Positions 8,512 to 17,517 of a stretch of 23,768 nucleotides of DNA are shown in pieces. Each line of letters starts with the position of its first letter. Position 1 is the first letter of the stretch. This DNA comes from Russula earlei. Its lineage: Eukaryota; Basidiomycota; Agaricomycetes; Russulales; Russulaceae. A program made the position numbers and the translations under genes. The notes below the pieces were generated by a model. The model did no database searches, had not been told where the DNA came from, and saw nothing but the letters and a program-made list of their open reading frames with translations. Location of the stretch: assembly GCA_025769875.1 (NCBI GenBank), contig JAGFNK010000729.1, forward strand, positions 1 through 23,768, in the 5' to 3' direction.

Positions 8512-8775
8512 GATGATTTATGCAACAGTTTCTAAGAGTTTGTGCTGCTGTTTCGGGTCCTTGGTGGCTGGGTGGCCATGTGGCTGCCACGCGATGATTA
8601 CCCGATTAGGAAACGGGTGCCTGGTCGTGTTATAGTGCCTTTGCAATAGTGATATCTTGTACCACAGGAGGGATAGCCCAGAAAATGGAAGGGAGTCGGC
8701 AATGCAAAGTGAGAGAGGTCTCTCTTGAGTGAAATAGGACAATCTTTGGCCAGGACCTGGCCTTGGTTCGTAACA

Positions 8776-9695
8776 GCAGCAGGAAGCTCATGAGGTCACA
8801 AAGATCGTACGTCCTGCTTCCTCCACTCCAACTTCTCAATTGACACATCCATCTTTCATACCTGAAATTTTGATAAATCCTGTCACTGGCCCTGCAAGTG
8901 TTCCCACCACAACATCAGTCCTGGCCCTCACCCTCAGATCACCCATGGCACACACCCTCACACTCGCATAGATGCTCGAGCGCTGGCACACAGAAACAGG
9001 AAGGGTGGCTCACTTGCAGGTGTGATAGGTGGGCTAAGGTGGCTCACACTGGCGCATGGAGTAGTATGACATGTATCAAGCTCTGGGCAGCGCGCTGCAC
9101 ACAGACAGACAAGATCTGCACTCTCATCAAGAAGCTGGGTGAGCTGCTACACTTCCACCTCCAGCCATTGGGATGTGAGCAGGAACTCATGAGGGAATTC
9201 TTTGCTGTGAGACAGGTCTCTGGTCACCCTGTAGTTCTTGGCAATTGGGGATGCCTCATCTAACACTTGCATGCAGCCAACATCATTTGTTACAATGTAT
9301 CAATATATCTATCTGGATTACAGTATTGTGCTTGCTGCTTCAGTACACTTGGGAGGATGTAGGTGAAAATTTGAACTGATCATGTAAGTCACATAAGCAG
9401 TGGTTGCCAGCAGTACAAGACTTCAAGTGTTCTCAAAATGGAAGTAGTCCAAAAGTAGACATGGCCCAAGGGCCACATTGGGGCAGCTAACTCAACGACT
9501 GGCAACTGTGGCAAGTGCCAAGTGGCAACAAGAGCATTCAAATGTTCTCAAAATGGAAAGTAGATCCAAAAGTAGACATGTCCCAAATGGGGCAGCTCAA
9601 ATTGGCTCAAGCTGCAAGCCAGGCTTGGCTCCATCTGGCTCATCCAATCTGGCCAAGCCATTACTGAGCTGAACCAAGCCAGACTGGACCAAGCC
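8776..9695. other. Unassigned region between A- and B1
   Basis: About 920 bp with no recognised gene. The minus strand near 9250-9150 reads as protein for some 40 residues (DEASPIAKNYRVTRDLSHS), and near 8850-8785 as MDVSIEKLEWRKQDVRSL before a TGA. These could be a decayed gene or transposon into which A- inserted. A plus-strand ORF at 8898-9263 lacks protein-like character. 9429-9597 holds a direct repeat, and 9600-9690 is rich in the word AAGCC/GGCTT. Confidence 0.4.
9429..9597. repeat. Degenerate direct repeat, two units
   Basis: Unit 1 (9429-9488) and unit 2 (9544-9597) share GTTCTCAAAATGGAA, CCAAAAGTAGACATG and GGGGCAGCT in the same order, with small insertions in unit 1. About 55 bp separate them. 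Origin unknown. Confidence 0.75.
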
Positions 9696-9793
9696 ATGAC
9701 AAATGAGAGGGGTTTTGCAGATGGGGTAGGAGTCAACTGTTTGGGATTGGCAAACTAAGTCAAGCTTAAGGCTCAACTGCTACAAACTGGGGG

Positions 9794-9803
9794 CTTTATA
9801 TAG
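9794..9803 (-). promoter_or_regulatory. TATA box of the B1 LTR
   Basis: Minus-strand CTATATAAAG, conserved in the B2 LTR at 18642-18651. It is a canonical TATA box inside the LTR in the element's transcription orientation. Confidence 0.6.
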
Positions 9804-10005
9804 CCCACAGGGATAAGGTTCATACTACTGTAGTACTGGTTGGTGCTATAGAAGCAAAGGTGGCTCATAGAAGTAATAGTTGCTTCTGTGTAAACAATCT
9901 CAGTGCTGGAAGCATTAAGTGCTTCCCTAGTAGCAATCTCGGTGTCTTAAGTACTTTCCCAATCAGGGAAGCAACATATGTGGCAGTACAGGAACATCTG
10001 GGACA

Positions 10006-10028
10006 GAAGCAATGCTACTCATTGCTTC
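10006..10028. repeat. 9-bp inverted repeat in the B1 LTR
   Basis: GAAGCAATG-CTACT-CATTGCTTC, perfect arms. It is conserved exactly in the B2 LTR (18823-18845) although surrounding bases differ. Confidence 0.75.
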
Positions 10029-10180
10029 TTCAATACAGCTTTAGAACGATATGATCAACGCATTCCAAATGTGATATCAACAGACATAAATGGTCAAGAT
10101 CTGACACATGCACAATGCAAACAATGCAGTCCATAGTTTGGTGTTCTGGCATCTTCCAGACCCCAAACCACTTGGTAACA

Positions 10181-10193
10181 TCACCCCTCCTTC
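10181..10193 (-). other. Polypurine tract of B1
   Basis: Minus-strand GAAGGAGGGGTGA lies directly before the LTR start TGTTACC and about 35 bp after the Pol stop. Confidence 0.75.
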
Positions 10194-10227
10194 AGATTGG
10201 TGGTCCCATGCACCAACAATTCTAGAA

Positions 10228-12224
10228 TCAAGTGGTGGGGTCAACACCATCATCATCAAGGGGAGGAGGTGATGAGGTGAAGGTGTATTGGCCTTCTTCT
10301 GCTGCCTCATAGGCAGCCAATGCTGAGGCTACTATTGCCTCCAACTCCTCAGTGATGGCTGAAGGAGACATGATCTGTGGGAGTCTATCAGAGTCCCTAG
10401 TTAACCTCCTGACTGGAGGTGTGTTGGAGTGGAGAGGGGTTGTAGTTAAAAGCTCTTGAAGGGTCATGGATCCTTCTCCTTTCACTACCTGCAGGAGGTG
10501 TGGGTTAGCAGTGTCCTCCCTCTCTTGGTCAGACTTCCTCTTCTTGCTCGAGTGTGCCATTTCCCATCCTTGGTGAAAAGGGTATGATCTAATGGGTGTA
10601 TAGGAACGATGATAGGGAGGCACCAGGCAATGCGAGGCAGCGTCTGCTGCCAGCTGGTCATGGCAATACTGGTGGGGCAGTGGACAGTACTTATTGAAAT
10701 GTCCTACCTCACCACAGTACTTGCATTGGTTCCTCTTCCTCCTTCCTTCTATCATGTTCAGTTGCTGGGGTTCTGGAATGAACTCAGCTGTTACAGTGGA
10801 TGCTTCTCCACTGCTGCTATAGGAGTGGTAGTAGATGGAACTCTGGGGGGAAGGATCTGGTGATGCCTCTGATCCTGCCCCTCCTCGAAGGCACATGGAT
10901 GACATAGTTTGGAGGACATCAATCTCCTCCTCTGAATACCCTTGCACAGTCATAGGTGCAGGGCTAGCTGGTGCTGGTTCTGGGGTAGAGGTGTCATACC
11001 CCCAGATGATGTCTGCCAAAGGCAGCTGAGGGACAAAGACGGGAAGAGGGGGAATAGGCTGTCCAGCCTGATAGTTGGTGAGGAGTTCTTCAGCCCATAC
11101 ACCTGGAGGGGTTTTTCCCTGGCTACAGCCTGCTTTGATGAACTCCCAGCAATGTGAGCATACTTTGGCTGCCACCATCCTCTCTTGGCTTCAGCCCGGC
11201 CTCTCTCTACTCCTCGCTTCTCAGCCAGGTATTTACCTAGATTGTAGCGCAGTTGTTTCTCCTCTTCTTTGAGCACCTTGTAGTTAGCTTCCAACATTTC
11301 TTGTTGGGTGTAGAGGTGGTCCAAGTGGTAGAGCTCTGCCTGCAGCCCATAGTCTCCTAGCAGGTAGAGGGTCTGTCTCCAGTGCCCTTCAAACTGCTTC
11401 TCAGTGTCGAAGCAGTCTAGATCATGTTCATCTTGGCCATAGTTATAGAGGTTGTAACAAGGGGTGGCCTGGAGGATCTCACCATAGTCTCCATGGCCTT
11501 CTCCATTCTTCCCCCTTACCCTCGGCTCTCCCAAGGCAACGTCATAGGCCACATACCTGGCCGGTTTGTTGCCCCAAGTTACACCTTCAGGGAGGTCGAT
11601 CCCTGTGTGGTGTCTATCAGTGTCCCATCATACCCAAGGCTCTCCAGGGTGGGCAACCTGGTCAAGAATGCTGGTAGGGGATGTCACATCCCAGCCCCCA
11701 GGCTGAGTGTCAACTTGGTCAGCAGGGGGTCCAAATTCAAGGGGACGCATGTCCACTTCTCCTTCTCCAGTGCCGTGTTCATCCATTTCTTGGAAGAAGA
11801 TGAGGAGAGAAGTGTCAGGAGTGGTGATTTCAAGTGACCTCTCTGCTCCAGAGAGGTCAGATTGGGGAACAATTTCATTAGTAGGAGTTTGAGACATATG
11901 TGAGCAATGATGTGGGGGTGAGGAAACAGAGGGCATCCTTTGCTGGACCTTTATAACCCATATGGCAGTGGGGTTCTTTCTGTGGTATTCCTCTATTAGT
12001 CTAGATGCTTTGATATTCTCTACTGGCTCCCAAGAATCATGGGCTTCAGAATATCCTTCCCACTGGACTTGATACTCCAGCTGTTTCCTCCTTCCAGTTC
12101 ATCTCAAACCTAAAATTGTTGCTACTTCATATTCCTCTTCTCCTTCCACCAATTCTGCTTCTGGATTGGTGTAGTTGGCCCCATGCTCCTCGGTTTCCTT
12201 GTAAGGTGTCAATAAGGATGCATG
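10228..12224 (-). pseudogene. pol: Pol C-terminus of B1: chromodomain, coiled coil, CCHC knuckle
   Basis: 3' part of Pol after the copia insertion, reading from HASLLTPYKETEEHGANY through the chromodomain (EEEYEVATILG, WEGYSEAHDSWEP) into a ~550-residue extension. That holds an acidic/Pro-rich segment, a coiled-coil-like segment (about 11330-11190) and a zinc knuckle CKYCGEVGHFNKYC (10684-10725, C-x2-C-x4-H-x4-C), then a basic and a Pro-rich tail ending DDDGVDPTT at 10228. TGA stops at 12099-12101 and 11628-11630 replace Arg codons that B2 keeps as CGA. A 1-nt loss near 11180 shifts the frame. The end TGA also replaces CGA of B2, which reads two codons further. The tail's function is unknown; a knuckle would suggest nucleic acid binding. 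Confidence 0.85.
12220..12224. repeat. Target-site duplication GCATG, left copy
   Basis: GCATG directly before the copia LTR; repeated at 17513-17517. In B2 the uninterrupted sequence reads AGGAGGCATGAAACG at this place, which confirms the insertion site. Confidence 0.93.
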
Positions 12225-12704
12225 TGTTGAAAATAGACGCAGTATGTGTGATTAGATAGCAGCAGATGATAAGATCACAGGCAGATCTATCAGACAATAG
12301 TTCAGTTTGGTTGACACAAAACTAATATAAATAATGTACCTATCAGACAATAGCTACAACACGTCGTCAGTACTGTGAGATAAGATCTCATAGTGTAAAT
12401 ACTCACTTCAGTTTGGTTGACACAAAACTGAAGTGATCTACGTACTTTGTGGTGTTCTTAAGTACCTGAGACCGCCACTGGATGCAGTACAGTTAACTAC
12501 CATCATGGATCACTAAGTAAGTCCGAGGATCAGTTGTAAGTAGCTACCAATGGTCCTAAATCACTCTATCAGTGTAACTAACGCATGCTGCAGCATATGA
12601 GCTGAGCCGGTGATGCCTGGTCCAGGTGATCCGACACGTCAACGCATCCAAGTTGTGATCATATCACAACACACCTGAGACTCTGGGCAGTGCAGATCTC
12701 AACA
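12225..12704 (-). repeat. Copia 3' LTR (480 bp)
   Basis: Reads TGTTGAAAATAG...GATCTCAACA on the plus strand, with TG...CA ends and TGTTGA/TCAACA inverted termini. It contains an inverted repeat ACTTCAGTTT/AAACTGAAGT (12405-12434) and another, GTTGTGAT/ATCACAAC (12652-12670). Confidence 0.95.
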
Positions 12705-12713
12705 TCCCCCCAT
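12705..12713 (-). other. Polypurine tract of the copia element
   Basis: Minus-strand ATGGGGGGA abuts the 3' LTR start. Confidence 0.8.
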
Positions 12714-12737
12714 GATTAAGACAGTCAGTAGATTAGA

Positions 12738-13324
12738 TCAATTAAGACCCAACCCATCGACGAAGGTCCAGAGCAGCGCATGAGTATGCGGCTTGGTGAG
12801 ACCATCTGCAAGCATCTCTCCTGTGGGAGTACGGATAAGTGTGATCAGTCCATCCTCAATGTACTGTATTGGCAGATGGTGTGATGCTTGATAGGGATAT
12901 GCTTCGACCGTCTTCCGGTGACTGGGTTGAGCGCGAGGTTGACGGTGCCTTTGTTATCACCATGAAGTGGAATCAGATCGGAGATCTGATAGCCAATCTC
13001 AGAGAAGAAGCTCCAATACCATGCGGCTTGATTAGCTGCGTCGGCTAAGGCCATATATTCGGCTTGAGTGGTACTTTGGGCAACAGTCTTCTGTTTGCGT
13101 GAGGTCCAGGAGATCGCAGCGCTGGAAAGTAGGAAGACATAGCCCGAGGTGGAACAGTAGTCATCTGCATTGTCTCCAAGGCTAGAGTTGGAGTACCCGT
13201 GTAATCTGGTATCGCGCATGCCATTATAATGCAGCTTTAGATCTGAAGTGCTGTTAAGGTAAGATAGTATGTATTTGGCAAGGCGTAGATGATGCGATGA
13301 GGGATTGGATGAGTATTGGGCAAG
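12738..13324 (-). pseudogene. pol: Copia RNase H
   Basis: End of the copia polyprotein. LAQYSSNPSSHHLRLAKYIL leads into RNase H with GYSNSSLGDN, TSGYVFLL, WTSRKQKTVAQSTTQAEYMA and LHGDNKGTV, which degrades the RNA strand of the hybrid. A small indel near 12870-12885 shifts the frame; the last part reads QYIEDGLITLIRTPTGEMLA, then DGLTKPHT..., with the natural stop TGA at 12738-12740, 25 bp before the PPT. It follows the TGA at 13325-13327 in the same frame. Confidence 0.88.
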
Positions 13325-13891
13325 TCAAGAGACTGCAAATGATATATCTGGTCGTGTCCCAATCTGCACATAGAGAAGGCTGCCCATGATGCGTTGAAAA
13401 TGATTTATTTCATCAGGCGTTGCCTCCCCGGAGTGCTTGACCAAGTGGACATCTGCCCCGGAGGGCAGCAGAGTGCGGACCAGATTGGAATCCGCCATCC
13501 CGAAGCGATTGATGATCTCCGAGATGTACCTAGATTGATCAATGTCTAGTTGCTTAGCCGAGCGATCACACATAACACGAATCCCAAGATAGGAGTCGAT
13601 CTCACCTAGATCAGTCATTTCATAGTGCGTGGACAATGAATTCTTAATGTCTGCAATCAGTGGGAGTGAATCGCCTAAGATGGTGATATCATCAACATAG
13701 AGGATAATGATTATGGTTCCCCCTGCGTCTTGGCGATGATAAACCCCAGCATCTGAGTGCATGCGCGTGAAGCCAAGCCCAGTTAGAACTCCATGAAACT
13801 ATAAGTTCCATGCATGCGAGGCTTGTTTGAGGCCGTAGAGAGCCTTCTTTAACCGACAGACTTTGTCTTTTTGGTCTGGAGTGATGAAACC
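13325..13891 (-). pseudogene. pol: Copia reverse transcriptase, C-terminal half
   Basis: Continues the RT after TAA 13892-13894 in the same frame: [30 protein letters not shown], a TAG at 13799-13801, then GLGFTRMHSDAGVY and the catalytic box YVDDI at about 13690-13704 (preceded by IIIIL). It ends in GSLLYVQIGTRPDISFAVS and TGA 13325-13327. This TGA fits a lost CGA (VSRLAQYS expected). The YVDD aspartates are present, so the active site itself is intact, but translation would stop before it. Confidence 0.9.
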
Positions 13892-15382
13892 TTAAGGTTG
13901 CTCCATGTAGATCTCTTCCTCCAGTGTGCCATTAAGGAACACCGACTTGACGTCCATTTGATGGATCTCCCAATCCTCTAGCGCAGCCAACGCTAGGAGT
14001 AGTCTCAAAGACTCAAATCTGGCAACTGGTGAGAAAGTTTCATCATAATCAATCCCCTCCACTTGGGTGAACCCCTTTGCAACTAAACGCGTGTGAAATC
14101 TACCATCAGATTTGCATGCAAACACCCATCGAGATCGCACGGCCTTGCGGCCTGGCGGCAGATCTACAAGCTCCCAGGTACCATTCTTAGTGAGTGCATC
14201 AATTTCATATTGACACATGGTTCTCCATTGATCGGCGGAGTCCGAGGACATCGCTTCCCGAAACATAGCCGGAGTGATCACCTCTGCCGTCGCTAATAGT
14301 GCCGTATGCAATAGGCGCCCCCCCGCATTTGCATTAGAAGTGAGAAATCTAGGATTAGGATGTGGATTAGGGCGAAGACGCCTAGGTGAGGGTGGACGTG
14401 GTGGACCAAAGGATGGTCCCAGCAATGCTGAGTGAGGCTGGCGCAAGCGGACTTGGTGCACAGGCTGAACGCAGCGCCGCGGAGTATGTGGAAAGGGCTG
14501 AGTGGGAGGGGTAAGGTAAAGTGAATTAGGTGTATTGGGATCTAGTGGGGTTTTCAGAGGTGCAGGACTAAGTCCGCAGCCATCCAGTTCATGCAGAAGT
14601 GGGGCAGTGAGAGAAACCAGTCCCGTGAAGACCAAGGGTTGTGCAGGAGGAGGAGTGTCAGTAAGGTCTCCCCTAGCAGGCAGTATGCGCTCATTGAAAG
14701 TGACATCGCACGATAAGAACAGCTTTCGGGTGGATTGATTCCAGAGTCGGTAACCCTTAGATCCAGACTCGTACCCAACGAAAATCATCTCGACTGATCT
14801 TGGATCGAGCTTCTTCCGTTTGTTAGCAGGCGTGTGTACATACACCTTACATCCAAAGATGCGGAAATAGGAAACATCCAGAACTTGTCCGTCCGTCCAG
14901 ACTGAGTGAGGTGTGTTCCAATGGAGAACGCATGTAGGAGTGCGATTGTAGATATGGACTGCTGCGTCAGTAGCAAGCTCCCAGAACTCCAGAGTAAGAC
15001 CGGCGCCATGTAGCATAGCGTGCATCTTGTCTTCGAGGGTCCGGTTCCATCTCTCTGCTACGCCATTCTGCTGTGATGGCCCTGGCATTGTCAATCTATG
15101 CTCAATTCCCTTTTGATCTAAGACCAATCTGAGGGCACCGGACAAGTACTCCCCTCCGCAATCTGAGTGTAGTGCTTTGATCTTATCATTGGTCTGGTTT
15201 TCTGACCATGTGAGATATTTTTTGAACGCATCAGCACACTGATCTTTACTTTTGAGGAAGTACACTACCCCATAACGGGAGTAGTCGTCAATTAACGTTG
15301 CCCAATAAGTTGCACCTCGGATAGACTGGGTCTGCATCAGACCGGCTAAGTCAGTATGCACGATCTGTAGACGCTGATCCAA
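13892..15382 (-). pseudogene. pol: Copia integrase core and start of RT
   Basis: 496 open codons. The integrase catalytic triad is visible: Asp11 (HTDLAG), Asp74 (HSDCGGEYL) and Glu110 (NGVAERWNRTL), spacing D,D35E, so the core is intact. A conserved Y-x-R-I-F-G-C-K-V-like segment (SYFRIFGCKVYVH) follows. Then comes a Pro-rich linker (about residues 240-345) and RT from NGTWELVDLPPGRKAVRSRW through GFTQVEGIDYDETFSPVARF to MDVKSVFLNG, which holds the first RT Asp. It ends with TAA at 13892-13894 where GAA (Glu of EQPEGF) is expected. It is joined in frame to the upstream part through the TGA at 15410-15412. Confidence 0.93.
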
Positions 15383-15409
15383 TCGCTTAGGTGAAGCCAG
15401 GAAAGGAAG

Positions 15410-16849
15410 TCACGTCTGTTTGCCGAGTTCACACCCTGGGAAAGGGGACTGATCGCGATCCGCTGAACTAAGCAAGATTCCCTTGACGGAATGAGCGTAT
15501 TTGATTAGCGTGCATGAGGACATATGTCCCATGCGCTGATGCCAGATGTTAAGCGGTAGCACCCCCACTTGCGCATGTAGGGCCAGAGATGAGAAGTCAA
15601 TATAGAATAGGTTATTCTCCAGGTATCCTTGTGCGACTTTCCGATCTTTGTAGTAGATTTGGCATCCGTTCTGAGTAAAAGTGATATGCCCGCACCTCCG
15701 GAGCAATGCGCTGACTGAGAAGTAGCGCGCGTCAGCTTCCGGAACATGCATGACATCGGTGAGGGTTAATGGAAACTTCCCAATGCCTCCAGACAGTAGG
15801 ATGGATACAGATCCGGTCCCAATCTGCTTGATGATAGCGTGACCTCCGAGGTTAACTGATCCGGTGGCCAGAGCGTAGGTGATGAAGTCGGTCTGGAACG
15901 GACTGATGTGATGGGTGGCTCCTGAGTCAATCATCCAGCGTGATCTAGTCACCAAGTAAAGGGAAATGCAAATGTCATTTTCATCATCCGAGATCTCCAT
16001 AATTGTAGCAGTAGTCTCTACTATGTGCGCGTTGACCTTTCTGTTAGTGTCAGCGCCAGACTCTCTCTCTTTCTTTGCCTTTTCCTCCTCATCCTTTTTC
16101 TTCTTCTGGCACTCAGGACTCTTGTGACCAGCTTTCTTGCAATAATAACATTTTATTTTGTTTTTATCATCCTGTTTCTTGACCGGAGCAACTTTGTTAA
16201 GGGAAGCGGAGGAGCTGGCCCAACGACTCTCTTCATTGAGAATGTGTTCCTGAATGGCTTTCGGGGAATGCTTGTTTGGAAGATTAGAGCCGAGGATAGC
16301 TTGCGTAAGACCAGAGTAAGAGCTGGGTAGTGCCTGAATTAGAGTGAGACTGAATTGGAGATTGGTGATGGGCATGTCATTGTTCTGAAGATTGATCCTA
16401 GTATCATTCAATTTCTGTAGTTGTGGGAACATCAGGCTGGTATCATCTAGATCAAAATGCGTGAGGGCGGTCCAAGAGTTGTGTAGGGACATAGATCCAA
16501 CACCAATGCAAGTAATCTTAAGTTGTTCCCACTTGAGTTTACAGGTGTCGAACTTGGTGTTATCGCTTATCTCTGCATATATATCTTTCTGGAGATGGAG
16601 CTGGAAGACGCCTAACAGTATGTCTTCTTCAACGTCCCAATTGCTATCTCCAGAGGGCTTTGTATCAATAAGATGACACCGGAAACCATTCATTCGGGTA
16701 ATGGCCTCGAAGCGAAATGACCAAGTAGTCCAATTTGATGAATCTAAGATCCCAGAGGTGTTCCCAAGGGGATAGTGAATGTGGGTGCCATATGATGTAA
16801 TAAGGTGAATTGCCAATCCGGACCAGCGGAGCAATTGTAGCCAGATCAA
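15410..16849 (-). pseudogene. gag-pol: Copia Gag, protease and integrase zinc domain
   Basis: 479 open codons. Gag (SSNWTTWSFRFEAITRMNGF...) carries a zinc knuckle CYYCKKAGHKSPEC at residues 234-247, followed by a Lys/Glu-rich run. The aspartic protease has WMIDSGATHH (Asp308). The integrase zinc domain has His437 and His442 (WHQRMGH) but PFPGC, so Phe470 stands where the first Cys of C-x2-C is expected. It stops at TGA 15410-15412 (GKQT-stop-LPFLASPKR), probably a former CGA. The frame opens at TTG 16849, but the natural start is likely ATG 16791 (MAPTFTIPLG) in another frame with a 1-nt shift shortly after, before the Gag frame. Confidence 0.9.
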
Positions 16850-17020
16850 TTAGAGATCAAATCAGTATCTTTGATGCATGATGTAACTGCACGCACATCA
16901 ATCCTTTGGTTCCAGGGGCCAAGGGAGTAAGATGTTGTCTGATAACAGAGGTTTGTGGGGAAGGGAGGTGTTATAGGAATAAACGTGTGTGGTGATCTCT
17001 GTGGATTTTAGATACGGGCA
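16850..17020 (-). other. Copia 5' untranslated leader
   Basis: Sequence between primer site and gag with no ORF of note. It would include RNA packaging and dimer signals, which I cannot point to. Confidence 0.6.
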
Positions 17021-17032
17021 GGGCCCATAACC
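17021..17032 (-). other. Copia primer-binding site for the tRNA-iMet anticodon arm
   Basis: Directly after the 5' LTR the minus strand reads GGTTATGGGCCC. This pairs over 12 bases, with one G-U pair, with the anticodon stem-loop GGGCUCAUAACC of eukaryotic initiator tRNA-Met. Priming by an internal tRNA-iMet fragment is known for Drosophila copia and Ty5-like elements. It is not a 3'-CCA type site (no TGG start). Confidence 0.75.
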
Positions 17033-17512
17033 TGTTGAAAATAGACACAGTATGTGTGATTAGATAGCAGCAGATGATAAGATTGCAGGCAGATCTATCA
17101 GACAATAGTTCAGTTTGGTTGACACAAAACTAATATAAATAATGTACCTATCAGACAATAGCTACAACACGTCGTCAGTACTGTGAGATAAGATATCATA
17201 GTGTAAATACTCACTTCAGTTTGGTTGACAGAAAACTGAAGTGATCTACGTACTTTGTGGCATTCTTAAGTACCTGAGACTGCCACTGGATGCAGTACAG
17301 TTAACTACCATCACGGATCACTAAGTAAGTCCGATGATCAGTTGTAAGTAGCTACCAATCGTCCTAAATCACTCTATCAGTGTAACTAACGCGTGCTGCA
17401 GTGTATGAGCTGAGCTGGTGATGCCCGGTCTGGGTGATCCGACATGTCAACGCATCTGAGTTGTGATCATATCACAACACACCTGAGACTCTGGGCAGTG
17501 CAGATCTCAACA
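17033..17512 (-). repeat. Copia 5' LTR (480 bp)
   Basis: Same length and ends as the copy at 12225-12704. By eye it differs at 21 positions, of which 17 are transitions. Confidence 0.95.
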
Positions 17513-17517
17513 GCATG
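17513..17517. repeat. Target-site duplication GCATG, right copy
   Basis: Follows the LTR's CA end; B1 sequence resumes as GCATGAAACACATT, matching B2 at 21041 onward. Confidence 0.93.

Larger units (their letters stand above)
4714..8775 (-). mobile_element. Ty3/gypsy element A-, 5' part (LTR, leader ORFs, gag start)
   Basis: Minus-strand element of family A. From right to left it shows the 5' LTR (8775-7948), a leader of about 2.5 kb with unfamiliar ORFs, and the first 228 codons of gag, ending abruptly at 4714 against the CA end of the A+ LTR. The rest of gag, pol and the 3' LTR should lie left of the window, beyond the A+ 5' LTR. The first bases of the target, GCTTT at 4714-4718, should be the duplication made by A+. 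Confidence 0.8.
7948..8775 (-). repeat. 5' LTR of A- (828 bp), inverted relative to 3885-4713
   Basis: On the minus strand it starts TGTTACGAACC (8775) and ends GTCTTGACA (7948). It aligns nearly end to end with the A+ LTR, and internal sequence begins immediately after its end. It contains the same TATA box, hairpin and CRE-like cluster. It keeps some CpG sites lost in the A+ copy, for example TGACGTCA at 8504-8511 against TGACATCA at 4149-4156. Confidence 0.92.
9696..10180 (-). repeat. 3' LTR of B1, incomplete at its outer end
   Basis: Matches the B2 LTR from about 18541 to 18998, including TATA and hairpin. The inner end is TGTTACCAAG on the minus strand at 10180, right after the PPT. The outer ~130 bp present in B2 (18411-18540) are missing, so the LTR is truncated or a variant. 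It carries about 30 bp near 9930-9960 that B2 lacks. Confidence 0.8.
12225..17512 (-). mobile_element. Full-length Ty1/copia element nested in B1
   Basis: A 5288-bp minus-strand element with two 480-bp LTRs, a primer site, one gag-pol frame in the copia order (Gag, protease, integrase, RT, RNase H), a PPT and a GCATG target duplication. The LTR copies differ at about 21 positions by eye, so it is not recent. The coding frame carries four stops and a late frameshift. Structure is complete but the copy is disabled. Confidence 0.95.

Noticed and set aside
3885..8775. The inverted LTR pair as terminal inverted repeats of one DNA transposon.
   Set aside because: The repeats have LTR ends (TG...CA), TATA boxes, a PPT on one side and gag on the other; the orientations belong to two different retroelements.
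8898..9263. Plus-strand 121-codon ORF as a host gene.
   Set aside because: His/Trp/Ser-rich with no domain; the minus strand looks slightly more coding there.
11424..11837. Plus-strand 137-codon ORF, with its counterpart at 20244-20723.
   Set aside because: It is antisense to the family-B Pol extension; the minus strand carries the coherent protein in both copies.
13799..13894. TAG and TAA in the copia frame as programmed readthrough or an alternative code.
   Set aside because: They sit inside RT at non-conserved places, other stops and a frameshift accompany them, and the expected residues (Gln or similar, Glu) differ by one base; decay is simpler.
16025..16330. Plus-strand hydrophobic ORF resembling a membrane protein.
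   Set aside because: Antisense of the Lys/Glu-rich segment of copia Gag; the Leu/Phe run is the complement of Lys/Glu codons.
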